This document shows, in pieces, positions 8,230 to 17,439 of a DNA stretch of 53,912 nt (position 1 is its first letter; each line of letters opens with the position of its first letter). Both the position numbers and the translations under genes were made by a program. The notes beneath the pieces are model-generated. The model did not search any database. It was not told where the DNA came from and was given only the letters and a program-made list of their open reading frames with translations. This DNA is from Bradyrhizobium sp. JYMT SZCCT0428 (GTDB taxonomy: Bacteria; Pseudomonadota; Alphaproteobacteria; Rhizobiales; Xanthobacteraceae), in assembly GCF_018131075.1 (NCBI RefSeq), contig NZ_JAFCLS010000053.1, forward strand, positions 1 to 53,912, in the 5' to 3' direction.

Positions 8230-8483
8230 AGCAATTATCCGCGCCAGAGCCGGGCCGGCCGCACGTCAGGCCCTGCGCCATACAGAGCTCTATCGCGAGC
8301 CCGACACCCTACCAACGGATACAAAGCTCTATAGGTACAATTCACCTAACCATCCGAGGTACTCACCATTGCCAGTTGTCCAGTCAATGGGGAGGTGGGT
8401 GTAATATTTGCCACTGGCGATTGCAGTGGCTTGGTGTAGCGGCGGCACACAGCGCTCACATTTTGTGGTCACGGGAGGCTTGT

Positions 8484-11186
8484 GTGACGCATTTGCTCCT
8501 GGAGAACGCGAATTTGGCTCGCGTGATCTGGCCCGAGGGAGCCTCGTCCGTCCGCGACGGCGCAGAGCCCGAGGTCCAATGCACGCTGGGCCAGGTCATC
8601 GGTCGGACTGCCGGCCGATTCCCGGACCAGCCTGCGATCGTCTCCACCAAGTTTGCGCCGCTGACGTACCGCGATCTTCAGCGCCAGTTGGACGGTATCC
8701 GCCTGCAGCTTCGTTTGGCGGGGTTCGATTGCAAGGCCCGTATCGGGGTACTGATGCCGAACGGCGCGGAGGCGGTTCTCGCCATCGTGGCGGTAGCCTG
8801 CTGCAGCATCGCGGTTCCTCTCGATCCGCGACTGTCCGAGGCGGAATTCGATCAACGTCTCGACATGCTGCGCCTGAATGCTCTTATCGTGCCGCAGGGC
8901 CGGGCCTCTGAAGCACGTCAGGCTGCTGAGCGGCGAAGGGTTGCCGTGATCGAAGCCGCTCCGATCGGACACGGTCAGCTTGGACTAGATATCGCCGTGC
9001 AGGTCTCCAACTCGCCTGCGATCGACGTTGAACCTGATCCGGGCTCGCCCGCTTTCATCCTGCAGACGTCGGGCACGACCGCGCAGCCAAAGCTCATTCC
9101 GTTCAGTCATAGTAATATGCTGGCGGCGGCCGCACGGCTTCAGGCCTGGTTCGGTCTCACGCCTGGGGACCGCTGCCTGAGCGTGTCGTCCCCCCACTAC
9201 TCCCATGGGCTCAAAGTAACGGTCTTTACACCACTGCTGACGGGCGGCAGCATTGCTGTCCCGGCGAACTTTGCCATCGTGGCGCTCGATGAATGGCTCG
9301 ATGTGCTGCGGCCGACCTGGGTCTCGGCGGGTCCCACGCTCCACACTGCCGTGCTCGACAAAGCAAAAAGCCTTGAGGATGCGCAGGCGGCGCACACTCT
9401 GCGGTTCGTTGTATCGGGCGGCGCGCCACTCCCGAAGGGAGTGCAGAACGACCTGCAGGGCATTTTGGGCGTGCCGGTGCTGGAACATTATGGCTCCAGC
9501 GAAGCCGCGCAAATCGCCACCAACCTGCCGCCGCCTGGTCCAAACAGGCCAGGGACTTGCGGGCAACCCTGGCCTGATACCGTGGCCATTGTTGGTGAGG
9601 ATGGACATCCCTTACCAGCCGGTGAGCGGGGCGAGGTCTGGGTTCGTGGCCCCACCGTGATATCTGGCTATTTCGATGCGCCGGAACTCAATCAAGCTGC
9701 TTTCAAGGAGGGTTGGTTTCGCACGGGCGATATCGGCAGCCTCGATCAGGACGGCTTCCTGTCGCTGCACGGGCGCCTGAGCGAACTGATCAACCGCGGC
9801 GGTGAGAAGATCGCCCCTGCTGAGGTCGAATCCGCGCTACTGCGCCATCCCGCCATCGCCGAGGCCGCTGCTTTCGCAATCCCCCATCCACGCCTTGGCG
9901 AGGACGTCGCAGCCGCCATCGTTCCCCATCCTGGCGCGCAGGCGACACCTGCGGAGCTTCGCCAGTTCCTGCAACGCGCGTTGGCCTCGTTCAAGATCCC
10001 GCGGCGCATTCTGATCCTCGACCAACTGCCAAAGGGGGCGACGGGAAAGGTTCAGCGGCGACGGCTGCGCGAGTCGTTCGACGGGCTGTCGGGTGATCAG
10101 GGCGCGATGTCCGTGCCTGCTGTGAACAACGGGCCATTGGATCTGGAAGCTGAATTGCTGACCCTGTGGCGGAGGCTGCTCAAGTCCGAGGCTGTGACGG
10201 TCGACGATGATTTTTTCGCCAGCGGTGGTGACTCCCTTCTGGCGATGGAAATGCTCATCGAACTCGAGCGGCTCATCGGCCAGCGCGTACCGGAAACGAT
10301 TCTGTACGGGGCAGAAACGATCCGCCAACTTGCCCCAAGAATCGCCATGCAGACAGGTACCCCGGCGACGCCGTTCTTCCAGTTCGGTGCCAGCTGCGAT
10401 CGGCCTCCCCTGTTCTTCTTCAATGGGAACCTCGTTACCGGCCACTCGGGTATGCGGCGGATAGTCGAGCTTTTCGGGCCCGATTACCCGATCATTTCCA
10501 TCGATCCCCATGGTCTTCGTGGGGAGCGGATTCCGCCGTCGATCGAAGAGATGGCCGCCGACCGCCTGCCGCTTGTTCTGCAGAGGCAGAGCAGCGGTCC
10601 TTTCCTCCTGGGCGGCAAATGCAACGGCGCCATGGTGGCGTTTGAAACAGCCCGCCTGCTGATGGCCGCCGGCCACAAGGTTGAGATGGTTGCAATGGTC
10701 GACCCGCCGACCGTTAGTGCCCGTCCGGTGCCGCGGGCGATCATCGGGCTGATGAAGCCCCTGCTTCCGCTTTACCTTCTGCGCTGGACATATGAAAAAA
10801 TGGCGGAGCTGGAGCGTCGCTCCAAGGCGACGACGAGCGCGCCGATTACGACCGCCGAGCACGAGATTCCGCCGGCGTTGTGGCACGCTTATTCATCCGC
10901 CATGGCGCAATATCTTCCGGCACCGCTTGAGGTCCCTGTGACTTTTTACGCAGCCGAACACGACGGCCGGGCGTGGCGGCATCTCAGTTCTCAACTCGAC
11001 GTGGTCGAGGTGCCATGGGGACATCATGGCTGCCTGACTGTCGGCGCTGAACAGCTCGTTGATCATCTGCGGCAGAGAATTGACGTTCTGGTTGACGGCG
11101 CGCCCTCTGCCATTGAACCGCACAGGTTGCCGATCGCCTCTCACGGGGCGCAAATCGGCGGCCCCGCACTCGGCATCGAAACCTGA
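8484..11186 (+). CDS. NRPS-like protein: adenylation, carrier and thioesterase domains
   Basis: A 900-residue three-domain enzyme. The adenylation domain (about 25-530) has QTSGTTAQPK (194-203), YGSSEAAQ, WFRTGDIG and the catalytic lysine K522 in PKGATGKV. The carrier domain (about 550-620) has the phosphopantetheine serine S584 in GGDSLLAMEM. The alpha/beta-hydrolase thioesterase (about 640-880) has GGKCNGAM with C713 where serine is usual, D740 in MVDPPT and H847/H848 in WGHHG. The GTG at 8484 has GGGAGG five bases upstream; an ATG at 8376 is possible but adds an unlikely tail. It would activate one carboxylic acid, hold it and release or transfer it. The substrate is unknown, and there is no condensation domain. 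Confidence 0.85.
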   Translation: MTHLLLENANLARVIWPEGASSVRDGAEPEVQCTLGQVIGRTAGRFPDQPAIVSTKFAPLTYRDLQRQLDGIRLQLRLAGFDCKARIGVLMPNGAEAVLAIVAVACCSIAVPLDPRLSEAEFDQRLDMLRLNALIVPQGRASEARQAAERRRVAVIEAAPIGHGQLGLDIAVQVSNSPAIDVEPDPGSPAFILQTSGTTAQPKLIPFSHSNMLAAAARLQAWFGLTPGDRCLSVSSPHYSHGLKVTVFTPLLTGGSIAVPANFAIVALDEWLDVLRPTWVSAGPTLHTAVLDKAKSLEDAQAAHTLRFVVSGGAPLPKGVQNDLQGILGVPVLEHYGSSEAAQIATNLPPPGPNRPGTCGQPWPDTVAIVGEDGHPLPAGERGEVWVRGPTVISGYFDAPELNQAAFKEGWFRTGDIGSLDQDGFLSLHGRLSELINRGGEKIAPAEVESALLRHPAIAEAAAFAIPHPRLGEDVAAAIVPHPGAQATPAELRQFLQRALASFKIPRRILILDQLPKGATGKVQRRRLRESFDGLSGDQGAMSVPAVNNGPLDLEAELLTLWRRLLKSEAVTVDDDFFASGGDSLLAMEMLIELERLIGQRVPETILYGAETIRQLAPRIAMQTGTPATPFFQFGASCDRPPLFFFNGNLVTGHSGMRRIVELFGPDYPIISIDPHGLRGERIPPSIEEMAADRLPLVLQRQSSGPFLLGGKCNGAMVAFETARLLMAAGHKVEMVAMVDPPTVSARPVPRAIIGLMKPLLPLYLLRWTYEKMAELERRSKATTSAPITTAEHEIPPALWHAYSSAMAQYLPAPLEVPVTFYAAEHDGRAWRHLSSQLDVVEVPWGHHGCLTVGAEQLVDHLRQRIDVLVDGAPSAIEPHRLPIASHGAQIGGPALGIET

Positions 11187-11242
11187 GAATCGGACCAGGG
11201 CGGCAGCAACGCAAACTGCGCGGTGCCGGCGCCTTGCGATGT

Positions 11243-11734
11243 TCAGCCAACCGGTCCGGGGATCCAATAGTCGCCGGAAAGCGGCCTGACGCTTACGCCA
11301 TAAATTACCCCGAGCTGCAGGCTTGGATCGAAATGGCGCATCGTCCGCTCATTGAGATCAATGATGCGGCCAGGCGTTAGTGGCCCCACGTCATTTATCT
11401 TGACGATGACCTTCTTGCCTACAGCCTCAACGAGGGCATATTTCGGCCTCGCGCCGTATCGGACCCCACCAAATTTCTGGCGCAGACTCGTCTTGATGGC
11501 AGCCGCCCAGACAGTGGGCTCATAGCGCTCGCCGGAGGCTGTGTTCGGGCCGCCCTCCCGCCATCCGGGCCGGAACGGATTGTACGTGGATGCTGCGCCA
11601 ACGATCGCATCCCCGGAAGCGGCAATGACGACGGCGCTTGAATGAACTGCAGCCATTTCACTTCGAGCAACGGTAACAGAAATGGCGAGCAGCACTACGA
11701 CGCCGCAAATTGCGGCGCTCGAGCGAAACAACAT
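11243..11734 (-). CDS. RlpA-like double-psi beta-barrel protein
   Basis: A 163-residue exported protein. A hydrophobic signal (SSAAICGVVVLLAISVTVA) is followed by a double-psi beta-barrel of the RlpA/expansin type: GAASTYNPFRPG, GERYEPTVWAAAI, VIVKINDVGPLTPGRIIDLN. The RIIDLNERTM segment holds the conserved Asp. RlpA homologs bind or cleave denuded glycan strands of peptidoglycan. The SPOR domain is absent. Two adjacent ATGs exist; the one at 11734 is better spaced (5 nt) from GAGGAG. It is single and convergent with the NRPS-like gene. Confidence 0.8.
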   Translation of the reverse strand: MLFRSSAAICGVVVLLAISVTVARSEMAAVHSSAVVIAASGDAIVGAASTYNPFRPGWREGGPNTASGERYEPTVWAAAIKTSLRQKFGGVRYGARPKYALVEAVGKKVIVKINDVGPLTPGRIIDLNERTMRHFDPSLQLGVIYGVSVRPLSGDYWIPGPVG

Positions 11735-11737
11735 CAT

Positions 11738-12428
11738 AACTCCTCGATTGATTTTCTGGATCGTTCGATTCCCGATCCCGCAAAAAAATGGTCAAGCGAA
11801 CGCGGATGCGTTGACGAGCTTGCGCCGATTTTTGCGGATTCGTGCCGACACTGGCGACGGAACCGTTGTGGGAACCAGAGCGGTCCTTCCACAGGTGTCT
11901 TTCCCACCGACTAAGAAAGAAATTGCGTCATCAGCATGACTGAATAGAGGCACTTGGTGAGCGCGTGAGCAGGCGCGCGCGTCTGGCCGATGTCGGCTCA
12001 GGTCACCAGCGGACGTTCCAGCTGAGCAAGTCTGCTTCGGCCTCACCAGCGGACATGCGAGGCGACGGCGACACGTGATCAGGTAAGCGTGAATCCGGAT
12101 GTGAGTAAGAGAAGTTTGCCTCGGTCCATTGAGCAGCGGTCGAGGACGAATTTAGAGGCGTCACATGGTCGGGAAATTCTTCGGCCAGATTCCACTGCCG
12201 GCCCCCCGCTCGGTGGGATCGAAATTTGCCTCCGTTGACAGTCTCCTCACAACGGGCGTTTCCGCGTTAGCTGAGTGGCGCACTCCCGTGGTCCTTGGCT
12301 GCCCCTTGTGTGCCAACGTCGCTTTTGCATCGTGGGCGGGCACGCCGCATTGGCGTCACTTCCCGAAGGGTACAGGTTGCTGCAAACTGCATCTTTAATC
12401 TCGCGATTCGTAGATGTCTTGAGGACCC
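11738..12428. other. Gene-free, apparently decayed stretch
   Basis: No convincing gene. CACCAGCGGAC occurs twice about 40 bases apart (near 12005 and 12046), in sequence that resembles debris often seen around mobile elements in Bradyrhizobium (recollection). An open frame at 12165-12398 has weak support only. Confidence 0.35.
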
Positions 12429-12698
12429 ATGAACGAGACCTTGATATCCGCCTGCACGATGTTTCTCATTCCAGCAACGCTCTTGTTTGGCGCTTTAGGT
12501 GTCGCGAACTCGTCCTTTCTCAAGATGCTGGTCTGCTTGCTTGGCATCGCCACGACAGGGTTATGGCTTTACCGGATATGGTGGTGGACAAGCCTGTCCT
12601 TGATTGATCGCAGAACGGCGCTCGGTCTCGCGGGCATGTTTGCGTGCGCATGGCTGGTGACATTCCTGGTGCAGTTGAAGAATGTGTTCACGCGCTAA
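12429..12698 (+). CDS. Small membrane protein of unknown function
   Basis: An 89-residue protein with three hydrophobic segments: ACTMFLIPATLLFGALGVAN, KMLVCLLGIATTGLWLYRIW and ALGLAGMFACAWLVTFLVQL. GAGGACCC stands directly before the ATG at 12429, a close but plausible ribosome site. No family is recognised. It is transcribed alone, toward the DUF2066 gene. Confidence 0.65.
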   Translation: MNETLISACTMFLIPATLLFGALGVANSSFLKMLVCLLGIATTGLWLYRIWWWTSLSLIDRRTALGLAGMFACAWLVTFLVQLKNVFTR

Positions 12699-12842
12699 CT
12701 GACTTCGTTCTGTGGGCTGCATCGGCTGACAGCACCTTGGCTCACGACGTCGTCGGCGACGGGTGGCGTAACAGTATCGGTCGACAATATCCGTTGTCGT
12801 GCTTCGATCCGAGCCACCGCTGCCTTGCCGAATCGCGGCTCG

Positions 12843-13721
12843 TTATTGGTGCCCGGCAAGGATTTGCGCGGCGGCGCCGATGCCTTGCCGGAAGGCCTCG
12901 TCGAACGTGACAGCCGCAAGCTGCCATTGCTGCGACCTGCCCTGCCAATCGAGCTGCCAGTCCGAGTTCCACCGCAGCTCCTGATCGTCCCAGACGAGGC
13001 GCACGATCAGCACGACCTCTCCGCCCCGCCTGGCCACGGCTTCAGCGATCTTCGCGGGCGCGATGCCCGCAAGCGGAAGCTCATTGGCGCCGACGCTCGC
13101 CAGCGCTGCGGCATCGGGCAGCACGATGGGCATTCCCCGCTTGGCCGCGGCCGCCAGGAGAGCAGCCCGCTGCAGATCCGTCTCTTTCGAGTCGCCTGCA
13201 ACCACGTATCGTCGCGCGCCCGGCTGCATCTCCACGAAGACGCCAAGCACCGGGCGGCGGGTAAGCCATGGCTTGACGCCCAACTCGGCAAGCATGCCAT
13301 TGATGGCGGCCTCGTCGAACTCGGCCGTCAAAATGAAGGAGCGGTCGCGGGTGCCCTGCTCGTCGTTCTTCGGCTTGCCGCCCTTTTCATCACGGTAGGA
13401 AAAGTCCCGAACCAGTTTCGCAGCATCGGCCTTGTATGGGTCGAGACGCGGGTCGCCCGCGAGCCGCAGCATGCCGCTTACCTTGACGAGAACGTCTTCC
13501 AGGCACGATGCGAAGCCAAAGATACGGTTTGCCTCGCCCTGCCCCGTCACGATGGTTTGCGCGCGATAGAGTTCTGCCGGTGGAATAGCGTTTGCCGCGT
13601 TGGCGAGCCACGGTTGCTGCGGCGTGTCCGCGGCGACGGCGGGGAGCGCAAGCAGCACTACCGCCGCGATTGCCGCCAGAAGGCAGGGAATGGAGCGTGT
13701 CGTCGCTGGATGCGTCCTCAC
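12843..13721 (-). CDS. DUF2066 domain protein, exported
   Basis: A 292-residue protein with an N-terminal signal (LLAAIAAVVLLALPAVAAD). The body matches the DUF2066 pattern: LYRAQTIVTGQGEANR at the start, FASCLEDVLVKVSG, then KPWLTRRPVLGVFVEMQ and a late VWDDQELRWNSDWQL. The family is periplasmic and of unknown role. The start is GTG at 13721 with GAGGG eight bases upstream. It is intact and monocistronic. A dispersed repeat begins 22 bases before its start codon, so its promoter region may derive from that repeat. Confidence 0.8.
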   Translation of the reverse strand: MRTHPATTRSIPCLLAAIAAVVLLALPAVAADTPQQPWLANAANAIPPAELYRAQTIVTGQGEANRIFGFASCLEDVLVKVSGMLRLAGDPRLDPYKADAAKLVRDFSYRDEKGGKPKNDEQGTRDRSFILTAEFDEAAINGMLAELGVKPWLTRRPVLGVFVEMQPGARRYVVAGDSKETDLQRAALLAAAAKRGMPIVLPDAAALASVGANELPLAGIAPAKIAEAVARRGGEVVLIVRLVWDDQELRWNSDWQLDWQGRSQQWQLAAVTFDEAFRQGIGAAAQILAGHQ

Positions 13722-13742
13722 GGCCGAAAGCCCTCACTTGAT

Positions 13743-13815
13743 GCTGGCTGGCGACGCAGTGCTGATCGCACCTGTCTCCAGGCAAGTTCTCTGTTGGCTA
13801 TTTTACAGGAAAACT
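13743..13815. repeat. Dispersed repeat, copy A
   Basis: The first 37 bases (13743-13779, beginning GCTGGCTGGCGACGCAGTGC) are identical to 53142-53178. The following 36 bases are a diverged form of the TTTTACAGGGAA tail found there. A third, more diverged copy is at 14608. It lies upstream of the DUF2066 gene. Confidence 0.8.
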
Positions 13816-13857
13816 GACGATATTGGCGGCCAGCGAGAGCTGCCTTGCAGTTTCCGA

Positions 13858-13953
13858 TTAGAGCGCGAACGTGACCAGTTGATACAGCGCATAGGCCAGC
13901 TGCACGCCCAACACGGCCAAGGCTACGATCATCAAAAAGGAGCTGAAATGCAT
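13858..13953 (-). CDS. Putative 31-residue membrane peptide
   Basis: Encodes MHFSSFLMIVALAVLGVQLA followed by YALYQLVTFAL, a single membrane-spanning helix with almost no soluble part. The composition is strikingly uniform for random sequence, but no good ribosome site precedes the ATG at 13953. It resembles tiny membrane subunits or regulators in form only. Listed as possible. Confidence 0.3.
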   Translation of the reverse strand: MHFSSFLMIVALAVLGVQLAYALYQLVTFAL

Positions 13954-14141
13954 GAGGGTTGAAACCAAAATGCCCTCTTGAACTGACAATTCTCGCAAGA
14001 AGACTTCGAACTGATCAGTATGTCATGCTGCCCTACAAACGTTTGGCAGTTCGAAAAGGAGGCTTCCGCCGCCGCGGAAGTAATGTCATTGCCGCGAACC
14101 TCTTCTTGGCCGGAGGTCGCTTGTCGGACGGAAGTTTACGC

Positions 14142-14240
14142 CTACGTGCCGTAGAAAATCTTCATCCCCCACACCACGACGATGACAGCCGACACCAGCG
14201 TGGCTGCCGTCAATATACTTTCTAAGGAAGCGACTCTCAT
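14142..14240 (-). CDS. Putative 32-residue membrane peptide
   Basis: Encodes a short peptide beginning MRVASLESILTAATLVS, then a hydrophobic run SAVIVVVWGMKIFYGT, one predicted membrane helix. GGAG lies nine bases before the ATG at 14240. It sits about 190 bases from another tiny membrane ORF on the same strand, which may be coincidence or a small operon of membrane peptides. Confidence 0.4.
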   Translation of the reverse strand: MRVASLESILTAATLVSAVIVVVWGMKIFYGT

Positions 14241-14836
14241 ACTACTACTCCGCTTCCCAGCCCCGTTTGCGGTCTAGTTGATTCGTTCGGTCCGCCGCAA
14301 TCGCGGGAGCGACTGTGTTGAACGCTCGCACGGCAATTGTGGTTTGCGGGCCACATCATTCCCGTAGAATTACGGACGCAGCGAGGGATTCGAACTCCTG
14401 GTACGGTCGAGCGGCAGTCGTGATCGAACCAGTCTCCGCCGATATTCTCCGCAAAACGGGACTATCCGGCGACAACTCCGCAGACATCGGCGATTTCCAC
14501 CCGGGACCGGCGAACTGGGAGTCTGGAGACGAAATCGAATGCGCGAAAAGCCGCGATGCCCGGCCCTATCTCGCGTTTCTTGGAAAGCCTCGTCGAACGC
14601 CGGCGCTCTGGCTGGCGACGCAGTGCCAATCGAACGTGTCTCCCGGCAGACTCCCGGAACCAGATCGGTCAGACGATCCGTCTCTGGAAGACACGGTTAG
14701 CAAGGGCAGGTCCGGCCGCAGCTGGGGTTTGCGCCCGGCGAGTACGCCGAGACGATGCTGATGTCGATCAGCACCTTCCGCTCCAAAGCGAGAGGTCGAA
14801 ATGGCGACACCGGGTAATGACAATTAGCATGCGACG
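14241..14836. other. Gene-free stretch with a repeat copy
   Basis: Holds no gene I can support. At about 14608-14643 lies a diverged copy of the dispersed repeat (CTGGCTGGCGACGCAGTGCC...), annotated separately. Open frames across it have no family resemblance. Confidence 0.45.
14608..14643. repeat. Dispersed repeat, copy C (diverged)
   Basis: Matches the first part of copies A (13743) and B (53142) with a few differences: the first 20 bases through GACGCAGTGC are conserved, then CAATCGAACGTGTCTCC replaces TGATCGCACCTGTCTCC. Confidence 0.65.
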
Positions 14837-15082
14837 CTATTTCCTTAAGCGCTCCGGCAAAATATCCTTCACAGGAATCGCCATAAGTTCCTGCCCGCTC
14901 TCGTCGGTGATGATCGCGGCCTCAACCGGTGTCTTAGAAGCCGAATGTATGTTTTCAGCCAAAAGCTCGCGAAGAGAAAGCAGCGCCGCTTCAAAGGCCT
15001 CTGCCAAACTCGGCAAATCGATGCCCACAAGGTCCTTGTTGATCTTATCGCCTTGCCGGAAATTTATGTGATATCTGGCCAT
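14837..15082 (-). CDS. DUF6894 family protein
   Basis: An 81-residue protein starting MARYHINFRQGDKINKDLVG, the typical opening of DUF6894. The motif is a short beta hairpin ending in an acidic patch, followed by the helix SLAEAFEAALLSLRELLAEN and a strand pair VEAAIITDESGQELMAIPV. These small proteins are abundant and unassigned in Bradyrhizobium and relatives. The start at 15082 (rather than an upstream in-frame codon) fits the family. Function unknown. Confidence 0.75.
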   Translation of the reverse strand: MARYHINFRQGDKINKDLVGIDLPSLAEAFEAALLSLRELLAENIHSASKTPVEAAIITDESGQELMAIPVKDILPERLRK

Positions 15083-15350
15083 GCCACCTCCGTCGCCAAG
15101 AGTTGACGTCAAGCGAATGGTTCCCCGCGCCAGCGATATCTCACCCGGCAGCCAACAAGTTGCGATTTAGCAACTCGACCTCACATCTCGCGCACGCTCG
15201 CCCATCGGTATAGGGCTTTGCGATTCGGTCCAATTCGTGGTCGACGATGCCGCGGCGCAGCAAGCGCCCTCGCGATCGTTCCGATATGACCTACGCGGCC
15301 AGGCCCGGTGATAGCGCGAGAGCCTTCTGGCGCCGAAGCAAGCAGAAATG

Positions 15351-16343
15351 TCATGAGCGCGCTCTCTCCTGCGGAACGGATAAGCAAGGCGAAGAAGCGT
15401 TCGTGCGACGTCGGATGATGGCTGCTTTTTCTTCAATGGCCGAGTCGGCGAGCGGTGGAGGCGGGTCCGCTTGAAGCTGGGCAATGCTCCAGGAATAGAA
15501 GCGTAAGGTCGACCACCGTGTCGAAAGCTCAACCCAATTACTCTGGCCTGCTCCTGAAACGGTAACGACATCGGACAAAACGCCCGCGCTCGCATCGAGC
15601 CACCAGTCGGCTCCGACGCTGGCGACAAATTTCATGTTCGGGTCATTTGTTCGCATGTCCATTTGCACATACACGCCATCGACACTTCCAGCCGCATATT
15701 TGCCTCGTTGGGCTGGCCAAAAATGATCGTTGTAACCGGCCGGAGGAGCGCTAATGACAACGCTGCGGTCCGGTTGCGAGCTTAACTTCATAGGCTTGCC
15801 CGCATTCGGCGAGAAGTCCGCGACAAAGTGAGCTCCGGTGATCTCATCGGTGGCCTGGTCCTGGACTAACACCCATTCCCGGGTAGTGCTGAGGTGGACG
15901 TAGGTTTTTGCGTTCCTAATTGTGATGCCGTCTTTACCCGAAAACGCGCGCGCGCCCTCTTTTGGATAAATCTGTCCTTTTGCGGTAACCGCTGTGAAAT
16001 TGGAAGGCGGCGGGCTGTCGCCTGCGGGCTTGTACCAACCGCCGCACCACGCAAAGCCCCTGGGCACTCCGACAGCATACCCTTCGCTCTGACCGGGCGT
16101 ATTCTGAAATATGGCATCCAACAACGGTGTGGCTAGCGTAATCTCTTCTGAGTGGTCTGCCTCCGCGATCGATGGCAGATCCGCAGGTGACAAATCGGCG
16201 CCCCGTTCCCAAAGGGTGCCGGCATAGAAAGAACTCACCGACAGGATGGCCCCCACGACGAGCGCCGCAAGATAGGCACGAGCCGGACGAATCGAGCGAA
16301 GTTCGTTACCGACCTCGGACCGGACCAACAGCGGGCGCGGCAT
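15351..16343 (-). CDS. Secreted-family paralog P1 (unknown function)
   Basis: A 330-residue member of a family with four copies in this window. One N-terminal membrane segment (ARAYLAALVVGAILSVSSFY) anchors or exports it. The conserved core (about 75-300) runs NTPGQSEGYAVGVPRGFAW, NAKTYVHLSTTREWVLVQDQ, GAHFVADF, GYNDHFW, SVDGVYVQMDMRTNDP, VGADWW and SNWVELSTRWSTLRFYSW. A proline-rich PPPPL precedes the charged tail. The fold is unknown; the alternating strand pattern suggests a beta-sandwich. P1 uniquely has Cys in WCGGWYKP. GGAAAGAG precedes the ATG at 16343. A sequence block upstream on the opposite strand (16612) also occurs upstream of P4. Confidence 0.8.
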   Translation of the reverse strand: MPRPLLVRSEVGNELRSIRPARAYLAALVVGAILSVSSFYAGTLWERGADLSPADLPSIAEADHSEEITLATPLLDAIFQNTPGQSEGYAVGVPRGFAWCGGWYKPAGDSPPPSNFTAVTAKGQIYPKEGARAFSGKDGITIRNAKTYVHLSTTREWVLVQDQATDEITGAHFVADFSPNAGKPMKLSSQPDRSVVISAPPAGYNDHFWPAQRGKYAAGSVDGVYVQMDMRTNDPNMKFVASVGADWWLDASAGVLSDVVTVSGAGQSNWVELSTRWSTLRFYSWSIAQLQADPPPPLADSAIEEKAAIIRRRTNASSPCLSVPQERARS

Positions 16344-16611
16344 TTTCTCTTTCCACTCATGTTAAACTTGAAAACTACATATCGGCTCACACAAGACGGA
16401 TGTCCCGCTAGAACAATCGTGGTCCAAACGCGGCACCAAATATCACATTTTGTCGCGCCAGCAGTATTGAGGATCGTCAAGTCTGGGCCAAGCGTGGTGA
16501 GCAAAGTCCTTGCTAGCCTGCTGAATACCAGACCGCCCTCGATAGGGCCGTCGCCAAGGGCTGACCTTGGAAAGAAAACTCCAACGCATCTGAAGTGAGC
16601 ATGTCGCGTTG

Positions 16612-16866
16612 GGTGACGCACAGCAATTTCTGGACACTCGGAACTTTGATCTGGCTGATCGCGGACACCCCATCTCCGTATCCATCAACTGGCGTCGACT
16701 TGCCAATTCTTTTGATCGATGGGGCGCTTGTTATGAGCACGGTAGTTACGCATCACCCCCGGAAATTGTCATCGACTGTGTGGTTACCGCCGGCGTATGA
16801 CGCCCGCCGTTCCCGGTTCATCGGGTGCCACGAGCAAATTTCCCGGCTCTAAATGGATTCTGGGCG
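16612..16866 (+). pseudogene. Degenerate coding remnant, related to 48164-48642
   Basis: Translation in one frame gives TLGTLIWLIADTPSPYPSTG then VDLPILLIDGAL; a shift to the next frame continues SPPEIVID. The inverted block at 48 kb gives TLGTGTLIWLTN, GIDLPILLVDGAI and SPSEIVIEL in a single frame. So this copy has at least one frameshift and lacks an N-terminus. DNA similarity may continue to about 17040. The 48-kb copy suggests IS66 TnpA origin, but that is uncertain. Confidence 0.5.
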
Positions 16867-17439
16867 AACGCGCAGGAGAGAGCTCGCCCGTGTTCTAAAT
16901 ACCCACCTCGGTCCGAGCAGCGATCGCGAGACCGTCCTCGAGCTTGCCACACAGCATGTGCAGGAATCCAGCGAACAACGCCCCGGAACGCTGATATCCT
17001 CTTTGCACCAGTCACCTGGACTGCAGTGCAATTGTTCTTCTAAAGGCTATCGAACGTCGGCGAGATCCGCTACGCGATATCCACTTCAACTAATCGGCGA
17101 CACACGCGGCTGGCCCTGTGCCGCCACTATGCTCCCGTGGGCGTCAGTTTGATCAGCGGGAAGTTGATCAACGTCAATAGATCATGGAATGCGACAGCTA
17201 ATATGGCATGTCGGCTAACTGCCGGCACTCATAGTTAATCCATGACTAGGCGGCCTCGACTTCCCCAGTCGTGGCCGCCGCTTTGTGTCTTGGGAAAGTT
17301 ACGTAAGTGAACTGTAATCGGACGACATAAATCGGGCTCGACCAAATCCGTTGGGCGTCTCCTATAACATCGCTGCGCTGAACCCCTTCCCTGGCTCGCC
17401 ACACCGCAAATGCATGCCGCACCATTTGCTCTCGCGACC
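16867..17439. other. Gene-free stretch downstream of the remnant
   Basis: Possible continuation of the decayed block up to about 17040. The rest holds no supported gene. TTGATC occurs twice near 17150-17175 but not in the spacing of an FNR/FixK box. Confidence 0.4.

Noticed and set aside
9837..10886. 349-codon open frame on the - strand
   Set aside because: Antisense to the NRPS-like gene, whose domain motifs are complete.
12825..13817. 330-codon open frame on the + strand
   Set aside because: It is antisense to the DUF2066 gene, which has a signal peptide and family motifs.
17150..17175. FNR/FixK-like box (TTGATC ... GATCAA)
   Set aside because: The half-sites are not separated by the required four bases, and no nearby gene start fits.
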